Source of the DNA: FLUQ01 sp031551515
GTDB lineage: Bacteria > Desulfobacterota > Desulfovibrionia > Desulfovibrionales > Desulfovibrionaceae
Reading direction: 5' to 3'
DNA: 64,000 bases
Assembly: GCA_031551515.1 (NCBI GenBank)
Contig: JAVBNL010000004.1
Span: forward strand, 1 to 64,000
The notes under the pieces were generated by a model. That model saw only the letters and a program-made list of their open reading frames with translations. It was not told where the DNA came from and did not search any database. Every line of letters starts with the position of its first letter. Position 1 is the first letter of the stretch. A program made the position numbers and the translations under genes. This document shows positions 17,118-25,210 of this stretch, piece after piece.

Positions 17118-17514
17118 AGCTTTTTTGGTCCCGGTATGTTTCTGTCTGCGCATGGCGTTTCGCCTGGCGGTCCTTGAGTTTTTCCAGCAGCTTCTTGTCT
17201 TGCGAGCGTTGGGTCAGGGCCTGGCGGCAGCGGTCCATTTCTTCTTCAAGAACGATGAGGTCAATCCTGGCCTGCTCCAGATCCTGCGTCAAACCGGCTA
17301 TGTACCCGGTGATCAGCCAGCGTTCTTCCGCCGGCAGCGTTGCCGCGGAGGCGAGTTTAACGCGCTGTTCGGCCAGGGCGGCGACGCACTCGTCGCGTTC
17401 CCGCCGCCGCTTGTCGCGGGCGGCGCGGGCTTCGGCCAGAGCCAGCATGGCTTGTTCTTCAAGCTGCTGGCGGTAGCGCAGAACCTGTTCCAGTGAAAAA
17501 TGAAATGGGGCCAT
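17074..17514 (-). CDS. fliJ: Flagellar export chaperone FliJ
   Basis: Coiled-coil stalk protein of the flagellar type III export ATPase, 146 aa. The start MAPFHFSLEQVLRYRQQLEE is the classic FliJ N-terminus, and nearly the whole sequence is charged heptad-like coiled coil (KRRRERDECVAALAEQ, EEEMDRCRQALTQRSQDKK). GGAAGGAAAT precedes this ATG. No fliH or fliI lies upstream; the next gene is terC behind a terminator, so this pair is detached from the export ATPase operon or marks its broken end. Confidence 0.88.
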   Translation of the reverse strand: MAPFHFSLEQVLRYRQQLEEQAMLALAEARAARDKRRRERDECVAALAEQRVKLASAATLPAEERWLITGYIAGLTQDLEQARIDLIVLEEEMDRCRQALTQRSQDKKLLEKLKDRQAKRHAQTETYRDQKSYDDIATIRFVPSTL

Positions 17515-17580
17515 ATTTCCTTCCGCCGGCGCCGTCATAATCTCGCCGGTCAGGAGGGGAATAGCAAAGAGCGGGCCAAA

Positions 17581-17614
17581 GCAAAAAGCCGGAGGCTAGC
17601 CCCCGGCTTTTTGC
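17581..17614 (-). terminator. Terminator of terC
   Basis: A 12-bp stem GCAAAAAGCCGG/CCGGCTTTTTGC (17581-17592 with 17603-17614) carries A5/T5 runs in its arms, so it can act on either strand. It lies 2 bases beyond the terC stop. Confidence 0.8.
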
Positions 17615-17616
17615 CG

Positions 17617-18558
17617 TCAATCTTTCGGTGCGGGGTACAGAACGGAACCGACAACCCCGGCGATAAGCAGGCCCAGCACGATGGCCAGGCTGACCAGCGG
17701 CGGCACATGGATGATGTTTACGACATCCAGCAGCATTTTGATGCCGATGAAGGCCAGAACCGCGATGACCGATTTTTCCAGGTGGCACAAAAAGCGGTTG
17801 GCCGCGGCCAGCAGAAAGTAGAGCGAGCGCAGGCCCAGAATGGCGAAAATGTTCGAGGTATACACCAGGAAGGGGTCGCGGGTGATGGCGATAACGGCGG
17901 GCACGCTGTCAAAAGCGAACATCACGTCGGCGATCTCGATGACCACCAGGCAGAGAAAGAGCGGCGTGCAGTGCAGCAGGCCGTTGATCTTGACGAAAAA
18001 GTTGTGCCCGACGAGCTGCGGGTGCACCAGAAAAAACTTGCGGGTCAGGCGCACGCTCCAGTGGTCGCTGTAGTCGGTGATGACCTTGCACTCTTCTTTG
18101 CTGTTCTGCCACATTTTCCAGGCGGACCACAGTACGAAGAGCCCGAAGGCGGTCAGCGCCCATTTGCCGAACAGCAGTAAAAACGAGGTACCCGCGGCCA
18201 CAAAAATGACGCGCATGATCAGCGCGCCGAGAATGCCGTAATACAGCACCCGGTGCTGCAATTCGTCGCGGATGGAAAAGGAGGAGAAAATGGCGATGAA
18301 GACGAAAAGGTTGTCCACGGACAGGGATTTTTCAAGGAAATACCCGGCCAGAAAGAGCGAGCTGTCTTCCACGCCGTGGGTCGCGCCCACATACCAGGCG
18401 AACCCTAGTGAAAGGGCTACCCAAAAAATGCTCCACAGCGCCGCGTCGCGCATGGAGATGGCTTTGTCGGATTTGTGCGCATAAAGGTCGACAATCAGCG
18501 CGACGACGACGAGAGCGCTGAAAGCCAGCACGTTCCACCAGGAATAATGGCCGATCAT
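17617..18558 (-). CDS. TerC/Alx-family membrane protein
   Basis: Integral membrane protein of about 9 helices, 313 aa. The family signature is present: FLEKSLSVDNLFVFIAIFS in the first half and VVIEIADVMFAFDSVPAVI in the second, with the acidic residues thought to coordinate metal. Related proteins (Alx, MeeF, TerC) export manganese or protect metalloproteins during secretion, and some confer tellurite resistance. AGGAACAAC precedes the ATG. The leader was checked for the manganese-sensing yybP-ykoY RNA; no convincing match was found. Confidence 0.93.
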   Translation of the reverse strand: MIGHYSWWNVLAFSALVVVALIVDLYAHKSDKAISMRDAALWSIFWVALSLGFAWYVGATHGVEDSSLFLAGYFLEKSLSVDNLFVFIAIFSSFSIRDELQHRVLYYGILGALIMRVIFVAAGTSFLLLFGKWALTAFGLFVLWSAWKMWQNSKEECKVITDYSDHWSVRLTRKFFLVHPQLVGHNFFVKINGLLHCTPLFLCLVVIEIADVMFAFDSVPAVIAITRDPFLVYTSNIFAILGLRSLYFLLAAANRFLCHLEKSVIAVLAFIGIKMLLDVVNIIHVPPLVSLAIVLGLLIAGVVGSVLYPAPKD

Positions 18559-18719
18559 GTTGTTCCTGTTTTTTCAGTATACAAGGTTACGCAGAGGGTC
18601 CCCAGTTTAAACCATCCGCTCTCATATCAGATCCTGAATCCGAGGGCAAAAGATTTATCAACATATGCGCTTGCCCGTTATACCTATGCGTTTTCAAATA
18701 GTGCGGAAAGCAAGAAGGG

Positions 18720-19991
18720 TCATTCCGCCGTTTTTTTTCTGAATACGCCGTGCTCCAAAGCGATGACCGCGATGGTGCCCATGACGAACCCGTTGCCGAT
18801 CACGGGACGCAAAAATTCCGGAAAGCCGTTCAGTGCGGCGGGCGGGGCAAAGGAAATCAGCAGCCCGATCATCAGCGGCAGGCCCACGGTGGTGCCGCTG
18901 GTAAAGTCCGTGATGCCTTTATCGCGCACCAGCAGGGTCAGCCCGCTGGCAAGCTGCGTGGCCATCAGATACAGCAGAAGCGCGCCCATGACAGGCCCGG
19001 GGATGCACGAGAGCAGCAGAACAAAGCGGGGAAAAAAGCCGCAGAGCGCCAGCGCGATGCCGGCGGGCACCAGCGTGTAGCGCGAAGCGCAGCCCGTGGC
19101 CGTGATCAGGCCAGCGCTGAGAGAAAAATCCACCGGCCCGATAACGCCCAACGCCCCGGCCGCCATGCCCGCGACCCCTTGCAGGCCCGCGCCCCGCCTG
19201 ATGCGCCCATCCATGCCGCCCGCTTCCAGCATATGCCCGACGGCTTCTATGGAGCCCAGCTCGTTGATGGTCAGGGCCAGAAAGCAAAAGAAAAAAGACA
19301 GGATGGCGCCGGGATGAAATTCGAGGGCGGTTATGAACAGCCGCATGCCTTCGTCCGTTGCCGAAAGAGCGGGCAGGGCCGGAAAGCCGAAGGCCAGAAA
19401 ATGGGCGAGGCTCCCCGCGCCGACGCCGAGAAAGACGGTCAGGGATTTCCAGGCGCCGGGCAGGCGGGCGTTGCAGAGCACCAGCACGAAGACCATAACC
19501 AGGGCGAAGCAAAGATTGAAAGAAGCGTGCGGGAAATCTCCCAGCAGCAGGCGCAAAATGGTAGGGCTCAGGGTAAAGGCGATAAGCGCCAGAATGACCG
19601 CGACGATGCGCGGTGTGAAAAACACGCGCAGCTTTGAAAGAGCGCCGGTGGCGGCCGCAATGGCGAGCAGCGCCCCGCCGAGCAAAATGGCCGTGTACAT
19701 GGCGTTGATGCCCGCCGAAGCCGAGGCCACCAAGCCCACAAGCAAGGTGGATGCCGGGCCAACGACCAGGGGCAGGCGGTGGCCCCAAAGCACCTGCACC
19801 ACGGTTACGGCGCCGAGCAGCCAGAACAGCTTTTGCATGTAGGCCACCTGTTCCGCGAGAAGGCCGGGAAAATGCAGCCGGACCACGACCATGCCCATGA
19901 TGATAAGGGACGGCAAGGTGGCGACCCACCATTGCAAGCCATACAGCAGCAGGGGCAGCAAGCCGGGTTTTTCATCCAGTCCGTATTTCAT
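18720..19991 (-). CDS. NCS2/NAT-family xanthine-uracil permease
   Basis: Proton- or sodium-symporter for nucleobases, 423 aa with about 13-14 membrane spans. Helix-forming blocks follow the NAT pattern, with the INELGSIEAVGHML segment in place of the usual TM8 acidic motif and the late GPVDFSLSAGLITATGCASR (NAT signature position). The substrate could be uracil, xanthine or urate. GGAGGACCGC before the ATG fixes the start; a longer upstream frame is spurious because it overlaps the next transporter gene. Confidence 0.86.
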   Translation of the reverse strand: MKYGLDEKPGLLPLLLYGLQWWVATLPSLIIMGMVVVRLHFPGLLAEQVAYMQKLFWLLGAVTVVQVLWGHRLPLVVGPASTLLVGLVASASAGINAMYTAILLGGALLAIAAATGALSKLRVFFTPRIVAVILALIAFTLSPTILRLLLGDFPHASFNLCFALVMVFVLVLCNARLPGAWKSLTVFLGVGAGSLAHFLAFGFPALPALSATDEGMRLFITALEFHPGAILSFFFCFLALTINELGSIEAVGHMLEAGGMDGRIRRGAGLQGVAGMAAGALGVIGPVDFSLSAGLITATGCASRYTLVPAGIALALCGFFPRFVLLLSCIPGPVMGALLLYLMATQLASGLTLLVRDKGITDFTSGTTVGLPLMIGLLISFAPPAALNGFPEFLRPVIGNGFVMGTIAVIALEHGVFRKKTAE

Positions 19992-20002
19992 GCGGTCCTC
20001 CT

Positions 20003-20905
20003 TCAGCGCAGGAAGATCATGGCCGTGCCGGAAAAGGCGATCAGAGTGCCGATGATGGCTCTTGCCGTAGGGGGTTTGCGGTCCACGAAAGACGTCAGAA
20101 AAATAATCAGAACCGGTTGCAGTCCGATAAGAGTCGCCGCGATGCCCGTCTGCGTCAGCTGCATGGCGTAAGGGGCGAGGAAATTGCCCACCGTGCTGAC
20201 GGAGCACCCCAGTATCATCAAGCGGACGATGCTCCACGATGTCCAGGCGCTGCGCAGAAATTCAAGCAATTTGCCGCGCAAGAGCGAGCCGCTCCAGATG
20301 AATATCCCGCCGAAGCCGATGCGCAAAAAGGCGGCCCAGGTGGGCTGAATGCCCAAAAGCAGAGCTTGTTTCAGCAGCAGGAAACCGGCGGCCAAAGCCA
20401 GGGCTGCGATAAAGGCCAGCGTGACCCCCTGCCGGAATTGCCTCGGGCTGCAACCGGATGTGTCAGCACCTTTGAACCCCCCTTCCATCAAGACGAAAGC
20501 CACGCCGAAGCTGGCGGTGACGATGCCCGCCGCGCCCAGCAGGCCGACGGTTTCGCCCAGGAAAAAATACCCCAGTATGGCGGTAAGGCAGGCGGAAAGC
20601 GATTGCACCAGCAGGGCAAGGCGCGGTCCGATCATGACCGCGGCGGTATACAGCAGCGGGTCGCTGATGGCAAACCCGGCGAGAGCGGAAACGGCCAGCA
20701 GCGTCAATGCGCCGGGAGACCAGCTCGTATCGACGCCCATAATCAGGCAGACCGTGCCCATGGCGGCAAGAAACAGCGGGATGCGGGCCGCTGTAAGGGC
20801 GACCGCGCCTATCCTGCGCCCGATCATGGTGTGGACCTGGCAAGAGCCCGCCCAACTGGCCGCTGTGATCAGGGCCGCTATTTCACCCAGGCCAAAATAG
20901 GGCAT
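20003..20905 (-). CDS. EamA-family DMT transporter
   Basis: Ten-helix drug/metabolite exporter with two EamA repeats, 300 aa. The first repeat ends with YFFLGETVGLLGAAGIVTASFGV, the second with LTSFVDRKPPTARAIIGTLIAFSGTAMIFL, both typical terminal helices. The substrate is unknown. It lies 11 bases upstream of the nucleobase permease and 7 bases downstream of rarD, so the three transporters form an operon. Confidence 0.9.
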   Translation of the reverse strand: MPYFGLGEIAALITAASWAGSCQVHTMIGRRIGAVALTAARIPLFLAAMGTVCLIMGVDTSWSPGALTLLAVSALAGFAISDPLLYTAAVMIGPRLALLVQSLSACLTAILGYFFLGETVGLLGAAGIVTASFGVAFVLMEGGFKGADTSGCSPRQFRQGVTLAFIAALALAAGFLLLKQALLLGIQPTWAAFLRIGFGGIFIWSGSLLRGKLLEFLRSAWTSWSIVRLMILGCSVSTVGNFLAPYAMQLTQTGIAATLIGLQPVLIIFLTSFVDRKPPTARAIIGTLIAFSGTAMIFLR

Positions 20906-20912
20906 GGCGTCC

Positions 20913-21836
20913 TCATGACGGCGTTTGGGCGGAGTTTTTCCCGCGTTTGCGCAAACTGTCCGCCGTGTACAGCGTCAGCGCCGTCCAGATGGCGGCAAAG
21001 GCCACCATTAGCGCCGGCGTGAGCGGTTCTTCAAAAACAAAAACTCCGAGCAGCAACGAGCAACTGGGCGAAATATACTGCAAAATGCCCAAGGTTGTGA
21101 ACGGTAAATGCCGCGCGCCATACGCATATAAAATGAGCGGGACGGAGGTGATAACCCCGGTGCCCGCCAGCAGCAGGCTTTCCGCCATGTTTGCGCCCCA
21201 GGCGGGCAAGGGCGATGTGGCCCCGGTCCACAGTACATAGGCCAGCGCGAGTGGCGCCAGCACGGCGGTTTCAAGGGCAAGACCGGGGAGCGATTCTACC
21301 AGCGCCAGTTTGCGCAGCAAAGCATAGACGGAAAAGAGCGAAGCCAGCCCAAGGCCTACCCAAGGGAAAGCCCCCGTCATGACGATCTGGGCGGTCACGC
21401 CGGCCACGGCGATGCTTATGGCGGCCAGGCGCACCGCGCCCGGTTTGTCGCCGAACAGGGCGATGCCCATGGCAATGGTCATCAGCGGATTGATGTAATA
21501 GCCCAGGCTCGTTTCCAGCACCCTGCCGTTGTTGACCGCCCAGATGAAAAGCAGCCAGTTGCAACCCAGCAGAAGGCTGCTGCAGCAAAGCCCGCGCATG
21601 ACCTTGGGGTTACGCGCCGCTTTGACTAATTCGCCGAAACGGCCGGTGGCGATGACCAGCGGCAGCAAAAAGACGCAGGACCAGAGAATGCGGTGGCAGA
21701 GAATCAGGGGAGGAGAAACGTCGCGCAGCAGATACCAGTAAAGCGGCAAGGTCCCCCAGAGGCAGGAGGAACCGAGAGCGGCCCAGAAACCGAGGTCGGC
21801 TTTGAACGTTTCCGGGGCGGGAAGAAAAACGCGCAT
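20913..21836 (-). CDS. rarD: RarD-type EamA transporter (first paralogue)
   Basis: Membrane permease of the RarD branch of the DMT superfamily, 307 aa and ten helices. Diagnostic stretches are GTLPLYWYLLRDVSPPLILCHR near the start, NWLLFIWAVNNGRVLETSLG and YGARHLPFTTLGILQYISPS. RarD proteins are linked to chloramphenicol sensitivity; their physiological substrate is unsettled. A second copy at 42235-43170 shares the same blocks. Confidence 0.92.
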   Translation of the reverse strand: MRVFLPAPETFKADLGFWAALGSSCLWGTLPLYWYLLRDVSPPLILCHRILWSCVFLLPLVIATGRFGELVKAARNPKVMRGLCCSSLLLGCNWLLFIWAVNNGRVLETSLGYYINPLMTIAMGIALFGDKPGAVRLAAISIAVAGVTAQIVMTGAFPWVGLGLASLFSVYALLRKLALVESLPGLALETAVLAPLALAYVLWTGATSPLPAWGANMAESLLLAGTGVITSVPLILYAYGARHLPFTTLGILQYISPSCSLLLGVFVFEEPLTPALMVAFAAIWTALTLYTADSLRKRGKNSAQTPS

Positions 21837-21850
21837 GACAGTGCACCTCA

Positions 21851-21891
21851 GGAAAAAACCCTGCCCGGCGCGGATTTCGCGCCGGGCAGGG
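21851..21891 (-). terminator. Terminator of the Rossmann-like gene
   Basis: A perfect 14-bp stem (21859-21872 with 21878-21891, loop GATTT) is followed on the minus strand by six T. It separates the gene upstream on this strand from rarD. Confidence 0.92.
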
Positions 21892-21916
21892 CATGCAGTC
21901 GCGAGGGATTTTCGGG

Positions 21917-22474
21917 TTAGTTTTTGGAGAAGGAACGGGCGAACAGCGCTTCAACGGCGCCGCGGCCGTTCTTTTCCATAAACCGGGTGCCGGTGGCGGT
22001 GAACTGGCGGTGGCCGACAACCGGTTCGGAAACAGGCGCCCAGACTTCGTTTTCCCAGTGGAACCAGCCGTTCTGGTTCTGGTCGAACACGTACAGGGGC
22101 TTGTTGCAAATTTTGGCGAATTCCGCGCCCCAGCCGGTGCCGCCGCGTACGGTGCCGTCTTCGAGAATGGAGCCCACGACGTAGACTTCATACCCGCTGC
22201 TGACTTGCCAGCAGATGGATTGCAGCACTTTGCGGAAAATGGGCGCGCGGGTGTATTCGCGGCGCAGCAGTTTGGAAACGTAGCCCAAACTGACGTCTTT
22301 GAGCGCCAATTCGTCATTGGTCAGAACTCTGAGGCCGCGCGTGCGTTCGCTCTGGTGGCCGTCAAAGCTGAAGTTGACTTCTTGAATGCCGTATTTTTCG
22401 GCCAGGCCGCCGAAAAAGGCTTCGGTTCCAGCCGCGCCGCCGCTGAACAGGGTGCAGTCACGAGAAGAAAGCAT
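21917..22474 (-). CDS. Conserved hypothetical, possible SLOG/Rossmann nucleotide-binding protein
   Basis: No confident family. The 185-residue soluble protein opens with a loop FSGGAAGTEAFFGGLAEKYG that looks like a Rossmann phosphate-binding turn. Later segments are EVYVVGSILEDGTVRGGTGWG, then AKICNKPLYVFDQNQNGWFHW. A GGxxG turn, a central V-V-G strand and a GTGWGxEFA helix resemble SLOG proteins (LOG, DprA, YpsA relatives) that bind nucleotides. The aromatic-rich W-F-H-W segment near residue 137 is distinctive. It is monocistronic with its own terminator. Confidence 0.6.
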   Translation of the reverse strand: MLSSRDCTLFSGGAAGTEAFFGGLAEKYGIQEVNFSFDGHQSERTRGLRVLTNDELALKDVSLGYVSKLLRREYTRAPIFRKVLQSICWQVSSGYEVYVVGSILEDGTVRGGTGWGAEFAKICNKPLYVFDQNQNGWFHWENEVWAPVSEPVVGHRQFTATGTRFMEKNGRGAVEALFARSFSKN

Positions 22475-22549
22475 GATTCCTCCGAGTCGCCTTGAGTATT
22501 ACGGATGATGCTGAATATTGCGGCACCATAGCTAAGTCGCCGGTCAAGG

Positions 22550-23365
22550 TCAATCAGCTGTGATGCGGCAGATGGAACCGGCCGTCAGAGAAAGCCGCGC
22601 GGCGGCGCTGGCCCGGTCGCAGGCCAGCTCGTAAAAGCCCTGGCTGCCGGGCACAAGGCCGATTTCTCCTGCCGTTATGGCGGCATAGTGCGTTGCGCAG
22701 CACAGGGGCAACGCTTCGCCGTTTTCGCCGGGCGACAGCAGGAGCGCGCCCCCGGAACCGGGCAAAGGGTGATCAAGGGGAATATTCAGAATGCAGTTGC
22801 CGAAACGGTCGACGTGCAGCACCGTGCAGCAAAATCCGCCCGCTATGTCGGCCGGGTGCGCCCAATCGGGGCTAAGGCGCATGCCCGTGTCATCCGGGTC
22901 AAGCGCTGTGCCCAGGGTTTCCGGCTTCGCGCCCAAGGCCAGCTTTGCCGCCAGGGGCGCAAGGAAGTCGCGGCCGTGAAATGTGCCGCCGCTCGGCGCA
23001 CAGAGGCGCCAGGCCTGGGCCGGACCGTTTTTCCGCATGGTCTGATAGGCAAGAGAGAGCAGGCCGTTATCCGGCCCCAGCAGCGTATGGTTGCCATCCG
23101 CCAAGCACAGAAAATCGCGTTCCGAACCCACGCCGGGGTCCACGACGCAAACGAAAATCATTCCCGCCGCGTGATACGGCAGCGCGGCTGCCAGAAAAAA
23201 AGCGCCGGTCATGACGGAAAAAGGCGGAACGCCGTGAGAGAGGTCAAAGCAGGGCACGCCCGGAGCCAGGCGGTGCAAAACGGCACGCAATTCACCGGCA
23301 TACGGGTCGGCGTACCCGAAATCGGTCAGCAAAGAAAAAGCTGGGGCGCCTCCCGGGCGGCTCAT
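22550..23365 (-). CDS. SAM hydroxide adenosyltransferase (DUF62 family)
   Basis: Splits S-adenosylmethionine to adenosine and methionine, 271 aa. Family blocks are LLTDFGYADPYAGE at the start, VDPGVGSERD, GPDNGLL, GTFHGRDFLAP and DRFGNCILNI. The Asp-Arg-His triad that separates the hydrolases from the fluorinase/chlorinase branch appears to be present (D and R in VDPGVGSER, H in FHGRDF). Its ATG overlaps the rex stop in an ATGA junction, so translation is coupled to rex. Confidence 0.9.
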   Translation of the reverse strand: MSRPGGAPAFSLLTDFGYADPYAGELRAVLHRLAPGVPCFDLSHGVPPFSVMTGAFFLAAALPYHAAGMIFVCVVDPGVGSERDFLCLADGNHTLLGPDNGLLSLAYQTMRKNGPAQAWRLCAPSGGTFHGRDFLAPLAAKLALGAKPETLGTALDPDDTGMRLSPDWAHPADIAGGFCCTVLHVDRFGNCILNIPLDHPLPGSGGALLLSPGENGEALPLCCATHYAAITAGEIGLVPGSQGFYELACDRASAAARLSLTAGSICRITAD

Positions 23366-24009
23366 CGGCTGTTGTTCGAAGCGGTAATGTTGAAAGACAG
23401 GGCGTACAGGTGGTGGAAAAAGTCCACGTATTCCAAAAACACGTTGTCGGGCACAAAAATACGGGCGGGCACGAAGTTGAGAATGCCGCGAATGCCGGCT
23501 TCCACCAGTTGGTCGGCCACTTGCTGGGCCCAGGCCGGGGGGGTGGTGATTATGCCGATTTTGGCGTCGAGGGCTTCCGTGCACTCCTTAAGGCAATGAA
23601 CGTTTTGCACGGTGATGCCGTCGATCTGCTCGCCAATTTTTTCCGGGTCGGAGTCGAACGCGCCGATAATGTGGTAGCTGCGCAGCGAAAAATCGCGGTG
23701 GTTCAAAAGCGCGCGCCCCAGCTTGCCGGTGCCGACGATAACGCAGTTCCAGGGTTTGTTGGCGCCGAGCGCTTCGGCGATGGAGGCCATAAGGTTGGCA
23801 ATGTTGTACCCGACTCCGCGCACGCCGAACTCGCCGAAGTAGGTGAGGTCTTTGCGAATTTGCGAGGCGTTGACCGCGCAGGCTTTGGCCAGCGGTTCGG
23901 AGGAAATGACGTTGATGCCGTCGCCGTGCAGTTTTTCCAGAACCTCAAGATAAATCGCCAGCCGCTGAATAGTGGCGCGAGGGATATGCGCGGTTTTGGG
24001 GGGTGCCAT
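23362..24009 (-). CDS. rex: Redox-sensing transcriptional repressor Rex
   Basis: NADH/NAD+-sensing repressor, 215 aa. The N-terminal winged helix (IPRATIQRLAIYLEVLEKL, then SQIRKDLTYFGEFGVRGVGY) contacts DNA. The Rossmann domain begins at NCVIVGTGKLGRALLNH, and the C-terminal domain-swap helix (FLEYVDFFHHLYALSF) closes the dimer. In sulfate reducers Rex typically controls energy-metabolism operons such as ATP synthase and sulfate adenylyltransferase; the F0 operon here lies immediately upstream on the same strand. No clear Rex box was found around it. Confidence 0.96.
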   Translation of the reverse strand: MAPPKTAHIPRATIQRLAIYLEVLEKLHGDGINVISSEPLAKACAVNASQIRKDLTYFGEFGVRGVGYNIANLMASIAEALGANKPWNCVIVGTGKLGRALLNHRDFSLRSYHIIGAFDSDPEKIGEQIDGITVQNVHCLKECTEALDAKIGIITTPPAWAQQVADQLVEAGIRGILNFVPARIFVPDNVFLEYVDFFHHLYALSFNITASNNSR

Positions 24010-24058
24010 AATTCGCTCCGTATTGCCGATGCCTGAGGCGGTTATTGAAGCAGAGCAC

Positions 24059-24084
24059 AGCGGGCGCCGTGATTCGACGCCCGC
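24059..24084 (-). terminator. Hairpin between atpE and rex
   Basis: An 8-bp stem AGCGGGCG/CGCCCGCT (24059-24066 with 24077-24084) lies in the 87-base gap. No T-tract follows on the minus strand, so read-through into rex is possible. Confidence 0.4.
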
Positions 24085-24096
24085 TGCCGGTTCGGA

Positions 24097-24444
24097 TCAA
24101 CCGAAAGGACGCACAAACAGCAAAATCATGCAGATAACCAGGGCGTAAATGGCCAGCGATTCAATGAAGGCCAGGCCCAGCAGCAAAATGGTGGTCAGCT
24201 TGTTGCTGGCTTCGGGGTTGCGGGCAACGCCTTCGCAGGCGGCTTTCAGGCCCATGCCCTGGCCGATGCCGCAGCCGGCGGCGGCGATCGCCATGCCGAT
24301 GGCGGCGGCGAAAGCGGCCAGGCCCAGGCCGTCGGCATTGAGGGAGGCCCTAGCGGCAGGGGCGGCGGCTTCGGCCGCGGCGGCGACGCCGGCCATGACC
24401 AATACGGTGAGAACGCTGCAAACAGCGGTGAACAATTTACGCAT
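24097..24444 (-). CDS. atpE: ATP synthase F0 subunit c
   Basis: Proteolipid of the membrane rotor ring, 115 aa. The first 25 or so residues form an extra signal-like hydrophobic extension (MRKLFTAVCSVLTVLVMAGVA), then two hairpin helices with the polar loop ARNPEAS. The ion-binding carboxylate is Glu in AFIESLAIYAL. The first helix contains GIGQGMG, so Gln, Glu and Ser occupy positions that ligate sodium in Na+-type rings. It is the last gene of the F0 operon atpZ-atpI-atpB-atpE; F1 genes are absent from the window. Confidence 0.96.
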   Translation of the reverse strand: MRKLFTAVCSVLTVLVMAGVAAAAEAAAPAARASLNADGLGLAAFAAAIGMAIAAAGCGIGQGMGLKAACEGVARNPEASNKLTTILLLGLAFIESLAIYALVICMILLFVRPFG

Positions 24445-24503
24445 GTAAGGCTCCTTATACGATTATATAGTTGTGGCTTTCGCCATTCCCCACAAATTTA
24501 TTT

Positions 24504-25208
24504 CTAATGCGCGTGCTCTATGGCGCCTTGCAGATAGATCATGGTCAGCATGAAGAAAATGAACGCCTGCAACACTTTGGCCAGCAGGAACAGGAAGTAG
24601 ACAGGAAAGGTGCTGATGACGGGCAGCAGGAAGAAGAACAGCACCAGCACGATTTCTTCGCCCCGGATGTTGCCGAAAAGTCGCAGGGTCAGCGAAAGAG
24701 GCCGGGCCAGATGGCTGATAAGCTCGATGGGCAGCATCAAGGGCGCCAGCAGCGGCATGGGGCCCATGAAGTGATGAATATAGCCGAACTTCCAGCGTTT
24801 GATGCCCTGATAGTTGTAGTAAAAGAAGACGAACAGCGCCATGGCGGCGTTGGTGTTGACGTTGGCCGTGGGCGCGTCGCAGCCGGGCAGCAGACCGAAC
24901 AGGTTCTGCACCAGAATGAACAGGAAAAGGCCGCACAGCAACGGGAAGAACTTGCGTCCTTCTTCGCCTATGCTGCTGACCGTCACCTGCTCAAGGCCGT
25001 CGACAACGGTTTCAAGCACGTTCTGCAGTTTGCCCGGCACCAGCGTCAGGCGGGTGCGGGCGATGGCGCCCGTGATGAACAGTACGCCCATGGCCAGCCA
25101 GGTGTAGACAACATGCTTGAACTCAACGGTCTTGCCCGCGATGGTCACGTGGTCAAGCCCGAGAAAGGTCGTAATAAGTACCGGTTCCGGCAAACCGCCG
25201 CCAGCCAT
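24504..25208 (-). CDS. atpB: ATP synthase F0 subunit a
   Basis: Stator subunit forming the ion half-channels, 234 aa. The essential arginine lies in the conserved RPLSLTLRLFGNIRGEEIV helix, and the C-terminal helix carries QAFIFFMLTMIYL. Five to six membrane spans are visible. It begins 2 bases after the atpI stop. Confidence 0.96.
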   Translation of the reverse strand: MAGGGLPEPVLITTFLGLDHVTIAGKTVEFKHVVYTWLAMGVLFITGAIARTRLTLVPGKLQNVLETVVDGLEQVTVSSIGEEGRKFFPLLCGLFLFILVQNLFGLLPGCDAPTANVNTNAAMALFVFFYYNYQGIKRWKFGYIHHFMGPMPLLAPLMLPIELISHLARPLSLTLRLFGNIRGEEIVLVLFFFLLPVISTFPVYFLFLLAKVLQAFIFFMLTMIYLQGAIEHAH

Positions 25209-25210
25209 GG

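Noticed and set aside
18559..18719. Manganese riboswitch (yybP-ykoY) in the terC leader
   Set aside because: A GGGGAC stretch caught the eye, but the conserved internal loops and paired arms could not be laid out.
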